Shown: positions 1 through 10,641 of the stretch, piece by piece
Layout: each line of letters begins with the position of its first letter
Numbering within the stretch: position 1 is the first letter of the stretch
NCBI GenBank assembly: GCA_036435485.1
Contig: CM071597.1
Location: 171,722,147-171,786,146, forward strand
From: Saposhnikovia divaricata
Lineage: Eukaryota > Streptophyta > Magnoliopsida > Apiales > Apiaceae
Reading direction: 5' to 3'
DNA length: 64,000 bases
The notes under the pieces: model-generated
Seen by the model: only the letters and a program-made list of their open reading frames with translations
Told to the model about the DNA's origin: nothing
Database searches by the model: none
Translations under genes and position numbers: made by a program

Positions 1-236
1 CTAGGAAATGAGCTTCAGGGGTTGATCGTTATTACACACCTACACACACTTATTACTCTTATGATAGTCTGCTTGATTATTATTTTCCAAAGCCAATTAA
101 CTCTTATTTACACGCCGAGGCACCTCGGGGCCACACCCCCATCCGGTGTTATTTTGCAGATACCCCACCACTTCTACACCTCTTCCGAGCCGGAGTTGGC
201 AAAAAAGAACACGGTCAAGTTTTAGAATTATCAACA
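1..236. other. Left edge, no gene recognised
   Basis: No convincing gene. The short open frames lack family features. The stretch around 105-200 is more GC-rich than what follows and, on the minus strand, resembles the transcribed part of a plant Gypsy LTR, but no second copy is present to prove it. It ends at the A that flanks the Helitron terminus at 237. Confidence 0.3.
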
Positions 237-1025
237 CTAGCTTTGTCCGTGCAAAGCACGGGTTATTTTTAAATATTTTTAAAATTATATGATTAAATAA
301 AATAGAGTATAATAATTTATTATAGATATAATTTAACTTTGTAATATAAATTAATAAAATTAATAATAATAGTTATTTAATAAATGATATGTATTGATTA
401 AAACTAATAACATAAAATCTTAATATAAATTTTTTGTTGAAGGGATTCGAACTTTGGATATTTAGAAGAGGGATTTAAATATAGAATATTCCTTATTATT
501 AGATCAAACGGCTATCATCTATTTACTAAATATTTAACGGTCACTATTGTTTTAGATGGTTGAACCAGATTAAGGGGGTGGTATTGTATCATGACTTTTA
601 AATACTTTTAAAGACTTTAGAAGTTTAGGGGTATTCAATTAATACTTTTAAATACTCTTTAAAAGTAAGGAGGTAGTGTATCAGGATTTTAAAAAAGTCT
701 TTAAAAGTTTAAGGTATTCAATTACAACTTTTAAAGAGTTGTTAAAAGTCACTTGTTATTCAAAAAGTCAATGATTTTGGTGGAAAAATAAAAGTGAGAG
801 ACATTTTATGACTTTTTATGAAAAAGTGGGTATATTTTCTCCAAAAATTGTCACGTCCTTTTTGAGAAGATTTGATAAGACATTGTCTTACTCAACAATA
901 GCTCTCACCCCTAGGGTTCCATCCCTGCCAAAAGAGGTTCCTTTTTTTTCTTGCTTCTTTTTCTTTCCCTCTATTACTGTTTTTTCTTTCTTTTGCTTCT
1001 CTCTCCATGTGTTTGTAGTTGTATC

Positions 1026-1026
<1 letters not shown>

Positions 1027-1063
<37 letters not shown>
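1027..1063. repeat. (TA)n(TG)n microsatellite
   Basis: A short TA run passes into about twelve TG units inside the nested TIR element. The open frame reading across it as poly-(Cys-Val) is an artefact of the repeat. Confidence 0.9.
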
Positions 1064-1279
1064 TTATTGTGTGGTTAATTTATCAATTATGAATGGTTGG
1101 ATGTTTTTTTTTTGAAATTGATATGATACATGACAAAGCTTTCTAGATGTATATATTAAGTATAATGATATATATGATATATATGATACTGTCATTTTAA
1201 GTATAATGCTGATGTAATTTAGAGGTCAGTTTTTCTAAACATGTATTATTCTTATCTTTTTGTTTTTGTGCTGCTGTAG

Positions 1280-1437
1280 GACCAATTAGTATTGCTGTAT
1301 TTGTCGAGCATGACAAGAACACAACTCAGTCCGGCAGAAAAGTTGAATACAGCTGCCCAAATTCTTTGATGCTCGGACGTGGTTCTTATTCTCAATTTCT
1401 CAAATTCTTAGAAACTCGAGTCTTCTTTTCAGGCTAG
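1280..1437 (+). other. Possible captured exon inside the TIR element
   Basis: A sequence with normal coding composition follows an acceptor-like tract (TTTTTGTGCTGCTGTAG ending at 1279). It stays open for about 52 codons from a split codon and ends with TAG at 1435-1437. The peptide begins with residues like GPISIAVFVEHD. I do not recognise a family with confidence. Upstream, 895-970 resembles a plant 5' UTR. Non-autonomous TIR elements often carry gene fragments, so capture is plausible; an unrelated open frame is the alternative. Confidence 0.3.
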
Positions 1438-1837
1438 GGCAAGACAAATTAGTCTTTTGATTTGTTGGATTATTGAAACGAATTACATGTTATTCCTATT
1501 GAAATGTACTTGAACAGGAACCTCATGCATTTTGTTACCATATAGGCAAATATAGGCAAATATGATCTTATTACACCACAAAATCTATTTGTTTAAATAT
1601 AGGCTATATATTTAAAAGTCTATGAAAATTTTTAAAAGTCATTTTGTTAGGAGTCATCAAAAGTATTTGGAAATATTGGTGATTCAACAAGAGTCATTAA
1701 CAATCATTAAAAGTCTATAAAATCCATTAAAATCATTTTCAAAAGATTATCATTAAAAGTTATAATACAATACCACCCCTTAAACCAAACAACCAAATTA
1801 TACCCCTGTTCGTTTATTATATAATAGTATAGATAGA

Positions 1838-2395
1838 TTAACATGCTAAATCATCTTTAAATTATATTAATATTAAAAAAGAGTAAATTATAAAATGGTA
1901 GTTGTACTTTATTATTATATCCATAATTTTAAAAAAGTTGTCAGAATTGGTCAACTGTAATATTCGCGTTTTGAAAAAAATAGTTTCTACTATTCTTTTA
2001 AAAAAGAGTGATCATATTTTATTTTTACCTTTTAAAAAAATGATTCCCTTTTACTCAAATTAACAAATTAACATGTTAAATTATATCATCTTTAATTTGT
2101 CAATATGTTAACATGCTAAATTATCTTTGAATTATAATAATATTAACAAAGAGTAAATTATAAAGTGGTAGTCGTACTTCATATTTATTATTTCAAAAAG
2201 TTATTGAATACACATGTTTGTAAATTAATGATCAACTATAATATTCACGTTTATTTCAAAAAAAAAAAAAAACTATAATATTCACGTCTTAAAAACAAGT
2301 TTCAACTATTCTTCTAAAAAAGATGACCATATATTATTTTTACCTTTTAAAAAAAATATTCCCTTTTACTCGATTAATAAATTACCAAATTTTTA
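1838..2395. repeat. Imperfect direct tandem duplication, about 270 bp units
   Basis: Unit 1 (about 1838-2095) and unit 2 (about 2100-2395) share the order: AACATGCTAAAT...ATCTTTRAATTAT, a GAGTAAATTATAAARTGGTAGT block, an AACTATAATATTC block and a TATTTTTACCTTTTAAAAAAA block. Divergence is considerable, so the duplication is old. No coding capacity. Confidence 0.6.
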
Positions 2396-2776
2396 AATGA
2401 TATATAACATGTATGTGTTTTACATTTGGACGTTATTTTCAAATTGTAAATTTGTTTTCTTTTAGAATATTGAATATGTATATTGAATCTATTCATATTA
2501 ATCGTTCTGTTGTAATACATGATGGGCATTTTCTCTATTATGCAATTTTTCGCTGTAAATTATAAAAAACATTGTTTCCGTATAGAAGATTGTTTTGTTA
2601 TACATATTACATATCATTTCTTAAAAAAAAAAAAAAAATTCTAGCGTAACACATCATTTATTTCATGGTCAAATTAATTTACAAAATTTTGTTCTATGTA
2701 AAATATGTAACTAATAGGAGACATAATGGTACATATTGCATACACTAGTTCTTAAATTCTACTTATAATCTATGGA

Positions 2777-3454
2777 CAGGGCCGGTCCTGAAAATTTATA
2801 GGCCTAGTGCGGAAAATATTTAGGGGCCCTTGTGAAAATAATTTGTAAAACCAAAAGTGAAAAGTTGATAAATTCTTAAATGTGCAATAGCTCTTAACTG
2901 AAAATTAAGAAACAAGATATATGAACTTCCAGAACAAAAACAAAGCTAGTGTATTTAAAAAACCGGTTTCTATAACTATTTTTTTCATTGGGATTGAATT
3001 AAAAAACCAACTTTTTTTCTTAGAATACCAAGCCTTTTTAGATAAAAATAAGTACAACAAATCCCTTTTGTACAATCTCAAGTGAAAGGAGCATATTACT
3101 TTTTAATCTCTAATTTCAAAACACAAATTCAAACAAATGAAGAACATATATTTTATTATATATATCAGGAACGTAGATTGACTTATACTTCGGAACAAAC
3201 ACGTAACGAAATAAAGAGCATATGAATTGATAGCTAATACACAAAAATTCTCATTACAAACACGTTAATGTAATCATAATTTTTAATCAAACACATATAC
3301 GATATGTACAAGTTTTTAACCAAATTATTAAAAATAAGCATCGGAAACATTTATACATGTATGTATATATTAAAGGCATAAATTTATTTGTGGCCCCTGA
3401 GGTTAGTGGGCCCAGTGCGGTCGCACCGGTGGCACTACCTCAGGGCCACCCATG
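2777..3454. mobile_element. hAT-type MITE with 8-bp target duplication
   Basis: The left end CAGGGCCGGTCCTGA and the reversed right end CATGGGTGGCCCTGA are imperfect 15-bp TIRs. They are flanked by TCTATGGA (2769-2776) and CCTATGGA (3455-3462), an 8-bp duplication with one mismatch. End sequence, TSD length and the GGCCC-rich subterminal block (about 3391-3450) fit a hAT element. Without transposase it is a non-autonomous, 678-bp copy. Confidence 0.75.
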
Positions 3455-3722
3455 CCTATGGAATCTCATCAGTACAAAAAGCTTTAACAAAAAAAGTAAA
3501 ATAAAAACCTTATCTATCCGAATAGGTGGATTAGATATGCATGCTAGGGCTGAGCAAAAAAGTGAAATCGAATCGAAGTTGAATCAAAACGAATAACAAG
3601 CAATAACCCTGAATTGTAAATAACCGAGTCCAAATCGAAATCGAAAATAAAAAAATAAAACCGATTTAAAGGGTTCGATTATGGTTATAGGTTCCAATCG
3701 AACCGAAAAAAATGAACTGAAG

Positions 3723-4240
3723 TGTTGTGGAATAAAAACGAGGATTATTAAATTGCGGCTAGGGTTCGTATGTATTAAATATAAAGGAGGGTGAGCTTCG
3801 AGCTTTAATGGCTATTCTTGCGTTCGAGACTAAACGGTCCTCACAAGATGCCTACGTATCTCTGTAATGTTAGAGAATCAAGCCAACGTAGTTCTGAGAA
3901 TGAGGGCTCAGACCCTTTATATAGGCTGAGAATCCTTAGAATTATGGTAGGAGTCAGAGACTTGGTGGGCAAGCCACCGCCTTGAGGAAGGTTCTAGTCT
4001 CTTTCCATGTAGGAATCAGTTTCCATGTTGAAATAGATATCTTGGAGGCTAAGTCAGGAAGGAGTGATTTCCCCGTTTGACTATTATTTGCTAAGTTGTT
4101 TATTACATTTAATATTAATTACGAAATTAATATCAAAAATAGGATTTGGACCCATCTGGTGGGCCCCACGCTTGGACTATACTGGGTCTAATTAATGCCA
4201 CATTAAATATTTCCTTAGGGCTTACTTTTAGCCCATATCA
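3723..4240 (-). repeat. 3' LTR of the Gypsy element
   Basis: Second LTR copy, same length as 12583-13100 with scattered substitutions. On the minus strand it follows a G-rich polypurine-like tract. Confidence 0.9.
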
Positions 4241-4258
4241 TATGCCCCCCCAACTTCT
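4241..4258 (-). other. Gypsy polypurine-like tract
   Basis: Minus strand GAAGTTGGGGGGGCATA directly precedes the 3' LTR, the position of the plus-strand primer in reverse transcription. A pyrimidine interruption makes it imperfect. Confidence 0.5.
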
Positions 4259-4376
4259 AGGAGAACTGATCAGGTTTTCCTCGAAGTTTTTATGGTCTTT
4301 TCGAGACTTGGGTCAGGGTTTATCTTTATACACTAGTGTTTCACGAGTATTGTCATGATGTAAAGCGTGGAGCGAC

Positions 4377-4765
4377 CGACGCATTTACGACAATGTTTAA
4401 ACGATGCTAATCAGCACTAATCAGCCTTAAACGATGGTTAAACAATGTTAAGCGACGTTAACTGGCATTCAAGCGGCGCTAAAGGTGCTAAACGACACTA
4501 GACAGCGCTAAACGGCACTAGACATCGTTAAACGGCACTAAACGGCACTAGACGGTGCTAAACGGCACTAAACGGCGCTTAACGGCACTAGACGGTGCTA
4601 AACTTTGCTGAACGGCACTAGTTAGTCTTAAACGATGCTTAACAATGTTAAACGATGCTATACGACATTAAACAGCACTAATCGGTGATTAACGGTGCTA
4701 ATTGGCACTGATCTATGCTAATCGGCAATAATCTGTGCTAATAGGCACAATCGGTGCTGGCGGGT
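4377..4765. repeat. Minisatellite of 11-12 bp in the Gypsy 3' region
   Basis: More than thirty degenerate units built on AACGGCACTAG / AACGATGCTA. Non-coding. Tandem arrays in the region before the 3' LTR are common in Tat/Ogre-type elements. Confidence 0.85.
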
Positions 4766-4969
4766 TCCAAGGGGCAGAGCCCCTGGCTGGGGTCGAGCTT
4801 GAAATTTTTTATTTCCAAGGACTGGTACTATTCAGAAATTATCATTTTGATTCGAAATGGCCTCTTAATGGCTTGATTTTGGAACTCCTAACTTGACGTT
4901 TGTTGAAGATGTTCGAAGGCTGATGATCATACTGAGAGATTAATAATCATTCTGAAAGTTGTTCATCGC

Positions 4970-5385
4970 CCTGGATATTGATCATCATGCTGGAGATTGA
5001 TTATCACGCTGGAGATTGATCATCACGTTGGAGATTGATCATCACGCTGGAGATTGATCATCACACTGGAGACTGACCATCACAAAACTAACCAGGTGAC
5101 ATCTGGTCGGCCAGGGCCTTCCCTATCAGCTGGTTGGCTGACATCTGGTCGGCCAGACCTTCCTCTGTCAGCTGGTGGCTGACAGCTGGTTTGGCCAGCT
5201 TCCCGACTTCCTGTCGTGCCTCTTGGAGCTTCATTTATCCGTATTTCGAGCTTTCGTCATGGCATTTGATAGTTGATTAAACAAATTCATAGTTTGAAGA
5301 TCACTCTGAAGATTGATCATCACTCTGGAGATTGATCATCACTTTGAGATTGATCATCACCCTAGAGATTGATCATCATCTCGGA
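4970..5385. repeat. Repeats of about 20 bp based on GAGATTGATCATCAC
   Basis: Two clusters, 4970-5090 and 5300-5385, of GGAGATTGATCATCACGCT-like units, some containing the palindrome TGATCA. They are separated by the GGTCGGCCAG repeats and are part of the same Gypsy 3' region. Confidence 0.8.
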
Positions 5386-5555
5386 ATGTCAAAAATCCCC
5401 CTTGGAAGCATCAAATAGCCAACCAAATGATGAGTGGTCGGCCGAGGCCAGCCCTGCTAGCTGGTCGGCTGGACCTCCCTCTGTCAGCTGGTCGGTTGAC
5501 AGCTGGTCGGCCAAACCTTCCTCTGTCAGCTGGTCGGCTGACAGCTGGTCTAGAT
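5095..5555. repeat. GC-rich CAGCTGGTCGGCTGA repeats
   Basis: Units of about 35-42 bp (CAGCTGGTCGGCTGACAG...CTTCCTCTGT) occur at 5100-5200 and 5440-5555. Open frames on both strands here are repeat artefacts, seen as Ser-Trp-Ser-Ala and Asp-Gln-Leu periodic peptides. Confidence 0.8.
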
Positions 5556-5560
5556 GGCCT

Positions 5561-6929
5561 CCCGGCTGCTTGTCGTGCCTCGCTGAGCTTTTTCGTGACG
5601 TCTGAATCTCCCTTGTCATTGTTCAAACATGATGGAGTGTATCATCCTTCAACCTTGATGACATGTTCACCTTGTTTATCAGTATTCAAGCATGATGGTG
5701 TTTATCACCCTTCACTCCTGATGATGTTTGGTTGTTTGTCTTTTAACCTTTCTCTTATTTGATCAAAACTAACCTTTCGATTAGCACTGCTAATCTTTGG
5801 TGATATAGCTTCCTTAGTTGATTGCTCAGGGTCTCAGACCTTCCATGAGGAAGCTTCAAACTCTTTTTAAGGGTTTTATGCTTGCCTGATCTTTAACAGA
5901 ATTACTTCGAATCTTTTAATCACCATGTTGGAACGTTGATTCAGTGGCTCATTCTTGAACTATTCTTGAATCTCTTGATCCAAGGTTGGCTCTTGTGGCT
6001 TCGTTGGCCTTCAATGGCTTCAACTTAGTTCCTTAGGCCTTCTAGACCTTCTACGAGGTTTCAAGTCGATCATCAAGGTGAGGCCTCGAACATCAACATC
6101 AAGACTCAATCATCAACCTCAGTCGGTTAGAGCGAAAGCTGGGTCGGCCGGAGCCTTCCTTAGGGGCTTGGTTGGTCGGCTCTCGGTTCATCATATTGAA
6201 CATCACGTTTCGAACATCAACTTCAATCGACTGGAGTGAGAGCCCGGTCGGCCATTGCTCGGTCCTTGAAGCTCAACGTTAGTATATGACGTCGATATTT
6301 GGACATCAACGACAGTATTCAAATTGGTTTTCATAGCGTTCATGACCTTCTAGGCCTTAACTCGCATGTTCAATCATTGGTTTTAAACCTTGAATCCATT
6401 CATGGTTGTCAGTTATAACCAACCCTTGATTCTCGTTCTAAGATGTGGAACTTGTGATGAAGTTTTAGTTCTTGCACCCCCTTGTTACATATGGTGGAGG
6501 TCTTACTTCTCGGTTGATCATTCAAGAAGTTCCCTTGCTACTCCGTACTTGACTTCAAGTCTAGTATGCCTTGGCTGGTAGTTAACCCTTTATCTTGATT
6601 CTTGGTTTCCAACCTTCTTCTTATGCTCACAGAACCTTGCTTTGGTTTGAATTCAATTGACGGCTCTTGATTCAAGTCCTTAAACACAAACGTCAAACCT
6701 GATTGGAGGTGGACAGCCTTTTTGGCCATCAAGGATAAAATTTTGTGTCGAGGTTTGAGATTCAAGATTTTAAGTATGGAATGACAAAGGACCTCTTATC
6801 TCAACACTCTTACTAACAGTTTCTGTGCCTTCAAGGCATTATCAAGGAGCCAACCAGTCTCAAGATGAGCTTTAAGAGGGTCTATCCTTCAGCTTACATC
6901 AACTGGTGCTACCAATTTCGAATTGATGG
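5561..6929. other. Gypsy 3' part, no integrase recognised
   Basis: After the second RNase H an integrase with HHCC and DDE motifs would be expected on the minus strand. I could not find either in any frame. The stretch contains TCAAC/CATCAA-rich phrases and two copies of a GGTCGGCC-containing block (6130-6180, 6235-6275). Either integrase was deleted or it has decayed beyond recognition. Confidence 0.5.
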
Positions 6930-7717
6930 TGGGGTCTTCAGGACCTGGAAGTAAAAACTCTCCACATAATTCTCTATCTCAAAAGAGGCAAACTTAGATT
7001 GGTCATCGGCCTTAACGTTCTCTTCTCTCAAAATGTGCTTCCATATAGCAATCATTAAACTTAGTCATCAAAGCCTTCATGACTCTCAAGTAGTTTGTCA
7101 TAGTTTGAGATTCTTGACTCTCATGATTCTGGCCAAGCCCAATCCGGTTATCAAGGCTTCATACTCATCTTCGTTGTTGGTTGCTGGGAAGTTCAACTTC
7201 AAAGCATACTCAATTGTGAACCCATCGGATCTTTCCAAGACTAAACCTGCACCATTGTTTTTTGTTTTTGATGCTCTATCAAAATAGAGCACTCAATATT
7301 CCTTCTGATGAGGTACAAGCTCTTCATCTTTACCTTCCCTTCAAAGGGTGGTTACTATCTCCTGCCCCCGACTTCTTGGTTGCGAATGGTACATTCAACC
7401 ACGAAGTCAGCCAATGCCTGAGCCTTGATGGCTGTTCTAGGCTTGTACATAATATCAAATTCTCTAAGTTTGATTGCCCATTTAATTAGCCTTCCACTGG
7501 CTTTTGGGCTATGCAATATGTTCCTCAGTGGCTGGTCCGTCAGGACTTCAATCTTGTGTGCCTGGAAGTACGGTCGTATCTTCCTCGAGGCAGTTATCAG
7601 TGCCAAAGCAAACTTCTCAATGGTAGAGTAATTCAATTCAGCTCCGTGCAAAACCTTGCTTACATAGTAGATAGGTCTTTGAACCTTATTCTCCTCTCGA
7701 ATGAGGACGACACTCAA
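6930..7717 (-). pseudogene. Gypsy RNase H plus second (archaeal-type) RNase H
   Basis: 7717-7355 encodes the RT-linked RNase H region (RPIYYVSKVLHGAELNYS, EVLTDQPLRNIL, ALADFVVECTI). 7292-7098 encodes the second RNase H (LYFDRASKTKNNGAGLVL, FPATNNEDEYEALITGL). A stop near 7098 precedes its tail (about 7075-6935), which still shows the R-E-N-x-x-A-D motif. The first catalytic Asp is kept in LYFDRAS and the Glu in NNEDEYEAL. The tandem arrangement supports assignment to the Tat group. Confidence 0.8.
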
Positions 7718-7845
7718 TGTTTGTTCAGATACTTCTAGGTATAGATAAGGAGTCTCTCCCCGGACTAGGCTCCTGCCCTGTACTTCTTCAATTTAATCAA
7801 AGGCGTCTTGGCTTTCAGGTGTCTACTCAAAGTTTTTCACCTTCT

Positions 7846-8809
7846 TCAATGCTTGAAAGAAAGGCAACATTTATCACCAGACTTGGAGATAAATCTCCAT
7901 AGGGTTACAATCCGGCTTGTTAACTTCTGTACATCCTGTATAGAGCGGGGTGGTTCCATGTCCAAAATTACTTTGATCTTATCAGGATTGGCATCTATGC
8001 CTCTTTTTGAAACCATTTGACCCAAAAACTTTCCTGATCCAACGCCAAAGGCACACTTGGCTGGATTCAACATCATCTTATGGTGCCTCAGCACTTTAAA
8101 TGCCTCTCTGAGGTGCTTAATGTGATCTATCGTATGTAAGCTCTTGACTAACATGTCATCAGCATAGACCTCCATAGGTTTTTCCAATTAGATGGGCGAA
8201 TATCTTATTCACCAATCGTTGGTAAGTGGCTCCTCCATTCTTTAGACCAAAAGCCATAACAAAATAGCATAAAACACCAAAGTCAGTTATGAAAGATACC
8301 TTTGGGATGTCATCCTTGTGTATCTTAATCTGATTGTAGCCGCTGAAACCATCCATGAAGCTCAACATCTCATGTCTAGCTGTGGCATCTATCAACGTGT
8401 CTATCCTTGGCAGGGGAAAACAATCCTTCGATCATGTATCATTTTAATCAGTGAAGTCTATACAGATCCTCCACTTTCCATTTGCTTTATTGACCATCAC
8501 AGGGTTATCCAACCATTCGGGGAACTAAATCTCCTCAATAAAACCAGCTTCTACGAGATAGTCAACCTCTTGGTTGATGGCCTCTTGCCTTTCAGGAGTA
8601 AAATTTCTCTTCTTATGCGTTATTGTCTTTCGCTCAAGATCGACATTCAACCTTTGAATTATAAGTTGGGGGTCAATCCCTGGCATATCGGCTGTTGTCC
8701 AAGCAAACACATCATTGTTTTCTTGTAAGAATGCTATCAACTTGCCCTTCAAAGGTTCCTTCAGAGAAGCTCTTTTATAAGTAACTTTCTCAGCTCGCTT
8801 GGCCGTCAT
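7846..8809 (-). pseudogene. Gypsy reverse transcriptase, broken
   Basis: Three overlapping minus-strand pieces form an RT domain. 8809-8525 holds the N-terminal part (DMPGIDPQLI, NVDLERKTITHKKRNF, YLVEAGFIEEI). 8395-8159 holds palm residues (FMDGFSGYNQIKIHKDD, FGLKNGGATYQRLVN). 8187-7846 holds the catalytic box as VYADDMLVKS (YVDD in most relatives) and the C-terminal NPAKCAFGVGSGKFLG. Frame changes near 8525-8395 and 8187-8159 break it. The order is collinear with intact Tat-like RT. Confidence 0.85.
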
Positions 8810-9829
8810 GGCTTCAATGTTTGTCTTGGTCTTGGACTTCTCAGGTGGCCTCTAGGCTGGCGTGTGTTCGGCCTTGAGTGTTGAACGTCAATGTTCGAAA
8901 TCAAGGGTTTTCAATCTCAAGGGTGTTTTAAATCATAGAAATATTCATCAGAGCTACCGGTCCAAGGTCAGGGGGTTTCTGGTTAGCCCCACGAGGTCTT
9001 GAACCTTCCCTAGGAGGTTTTCAATCTCCATTTCAGGGTTAATATTCAAGTGTTGAACGCTGGTATTCAGATATTCAACGTCGGCGTTCTGAATCGAGAA
9101 TCCAAAATTACAAGTTGGTTCTCAAGTTTCAATATGAAGTTTCAACTTTTGGATCTTAATTGGAGGTTCATGACCCCCTCAATTTGGCATTCATAACTAA
9201 TCTTGGCCTTCATGGCTAATCTTGGCCTACATGGCTAACAACTTGTGTTTTTCAACCTAGGATTCGAGGTTGACTCCTTGATTCAGATTTCGATAAATGC
9301 AATCTCGTGGGCTTCTTGCCTTTTAAACGTTTGAAACGAGAACTTGCTTGATTTTCTTGATCCTTGCTTAAGGTTCTCTATCAACCTTCATCATTGGATC
9401 CTTAATCCAGGTACTTAAGAAATATTGAAGAGTAGATAGTCCTTAACATCCTCAGCCTTGCATGCCTTTGATTGTTGTGTGTGGCTTTTATCTGCTTGTC
9501 TTTTATCCAGGGTCCTTCTTTGGTCCTGCTGTAACCTAACTCTTGACCCTTTGGGGTCTTTATTTATGCATTTGTTTGCTTCCATTCGTGTATTCTTTTA
9601 TTTTCGGTACTTGGTCATCTTGACTTACACACATCAGGTGCTTGGTACATAAGTAAAATCACATAATTGGAAAAGAAACTTGGATTTGATAACTTGAAAT
9701 GGGCTTAACCCTTAAATAGAGTACTACTTTCCTAGTTGGAGCAACATGATCTGCGATGGTTTCATCGAACCTTATTTCTACTTCTATGAGATAAATATGA
9801 AACTAAGTCCTACTAGGATAACCTGAGCC
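8810..9829. other. Gypsy spacer between protease and RT, no ORF
   Basis: About 1 kb with no recognised domain. It carries loosely repeated phrases built on TTCAAYRTT/GTTCAAC and GGCTAATCTTGGCC-like words (9185-9230). Probably protease-RT linker scrambled by the rearrangement that placed the RNase H fragment at 9830-10045. Confidence 0.4.
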
Positions 9830-10045
9830 CATCGAGTCTTTGCAAGACTAGGTCTGCACCACTTGCTTTTGTTTTTGACGCTCCTTCAAAATAGAGCGTC
9901 CACCACTCCTTCTGGTCTCCTCATTCTTATTCTGAAGTTCACTTCCTGCTTGGGCTGCTACCTCCTGCCCCCCAACTTCTTGGTTGCCGATGGTACATTC
10001 AACCACGAAGTCAGTTAATGCCTTAGCCTTAATGGTTGTACGAGG
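9830..10045 (-). repeat. Misplaced copy of the Gypsy RNase H junction
   Basis: This block matches 7232-7450 in the same orientation: both hold the end of the first RNase H (KALTDFVVECTI versus QALADFVVECTI) and the linker towards the second RNase H. Here it sits between protease and RT, so the internal region was rearranged by recombination between copies or template switching. Confidence 0.75.
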
Positions 10046-10089
10046 CTTCTGTGTGATGTCTTCTGCTGGCCCTTCTTGGTGTTCCCTAT

Positions 10090-10641
10090 CACTGCGGACA
10101 TCCATGTCTTCAATCGGAAGGACCTTCCCCCCGACTCCGTCAGGCCTTAACGCGGCTACATAACAGCTTCGTGCCATCTTTTGATCACCTTTATGTTCTC
10201 CAACACCATTCCTGGTTGGGAACTTGATCTTCATATGATAAGTTGAGGCAACAGCCTTGAATGCATGGAGTCCAGTCCTTCCGAGGATAGCGTTGTACGT
10301 TGAAACCGCCTTGATTACCAGGAAGTTCAACATCTGGGTGGCCTTCTTGGGCTCCTGTCCAATAGTTACAGGCAACTAAATAGTCCCTTCAACTTTGGAT
10401 CCTACTCCATTAAATCCATATATAGGCATGTTATTGGGGGTCAAATGAGAATCATTGTACCCCATCTTCAGGAATGCATCATGAAACAGAATGTCAACGG
10501 AAGCTCCATTGTCTATTTAGACTCGCTTCACCTTTGAGTTTCCAATCACATGAGTTATGACCAACGGGTCGTCATGGGGGAACTTCACCCCTTCCAAGTC
10601 TGAGTCGTCAAAACCGACCAATACTTCAGTTTTTGCACGCT
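10090..10641 (-). pseudogene. Gypsy aspartic protease remnant
   Basis: Retropepsin-like region following gag. The active-site loop reads DNGASVDIL at about 10515-10485, with Asn in the usual Ser/Thr position. It is preceded by a stop in frame and followed, after another stop near 10376, by YNAILGRTGLHAFKAV and HMKIKFPT, the conserved flap and C-terminal half of Ty3-type proteases. The open frame then runs into a duplicated RNase H fragment (9830-10045), so the normal protease-RT junction has been lost. Confidence 0.8.

Larger units (their letters stand above)
574..1780. mobile_element. PIF/Harbinger-like TIR element nested in the Helitron
   Basis: The ends are inverted repeats: left GGGGGTGGTATTGTAT, right end read in reverse AGGGGTGGTATTGTAT. 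Both sides are flanked by TAA (571-573 and 1781-1783), a 3-bp target duplication of the type used by PIF/Harbinger elements. Subterminal regions on both sides carry many AAAAGTC/GACTTTT motifs. No transposase is visible, so the element is non-autonomous. It lies only about 50 bp from the Helitron 5' end. The superfamily assignment rests on the TSD and end composition only. Confidence 0.65.
237..1833 (-). mobile_element. Non-autonomous Helitron, about 1.6 kb
   Basis: On the minus strand the element starts with TC (1833-1832, TCTATACTATTATATAAT...) and ends with CTAG (240-237). Eight bases before CTAG lies the perfect hairpin CCGTGC-TTT-GCACGG (247-261). The flanking bases are A at the 5' end and T at the 3' end, as expected for Helitron insertion between A and T without target duplication. 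No Rep/helicase coding is present, so it is non-autonomous. Most of its interior is the nested TIR element at 574-1780. The 5' terminal sequence is shared with the ends near 35004, 42765 and 36069, so a single family is active in this region. Confidence 0.8.

Noticed and set aside
808..1092. 94-codon frame ending in Cys-Val repeats
   Set aside because: It reads a TG microsatellite and an AT-rich element interior.
4377..5555. CRISPR-like regular repeats
   Set aside because: Repeats are contiguous minisatellites without spacers, inside a retrotransposon.
5369..5762. Overlapping open frames on both strands (Trp/Ser-rich and Asp/Gln/Leu-rich)
   Set aside because: They read through GC-rich tandem repeats; peptides are periodic and match no family.
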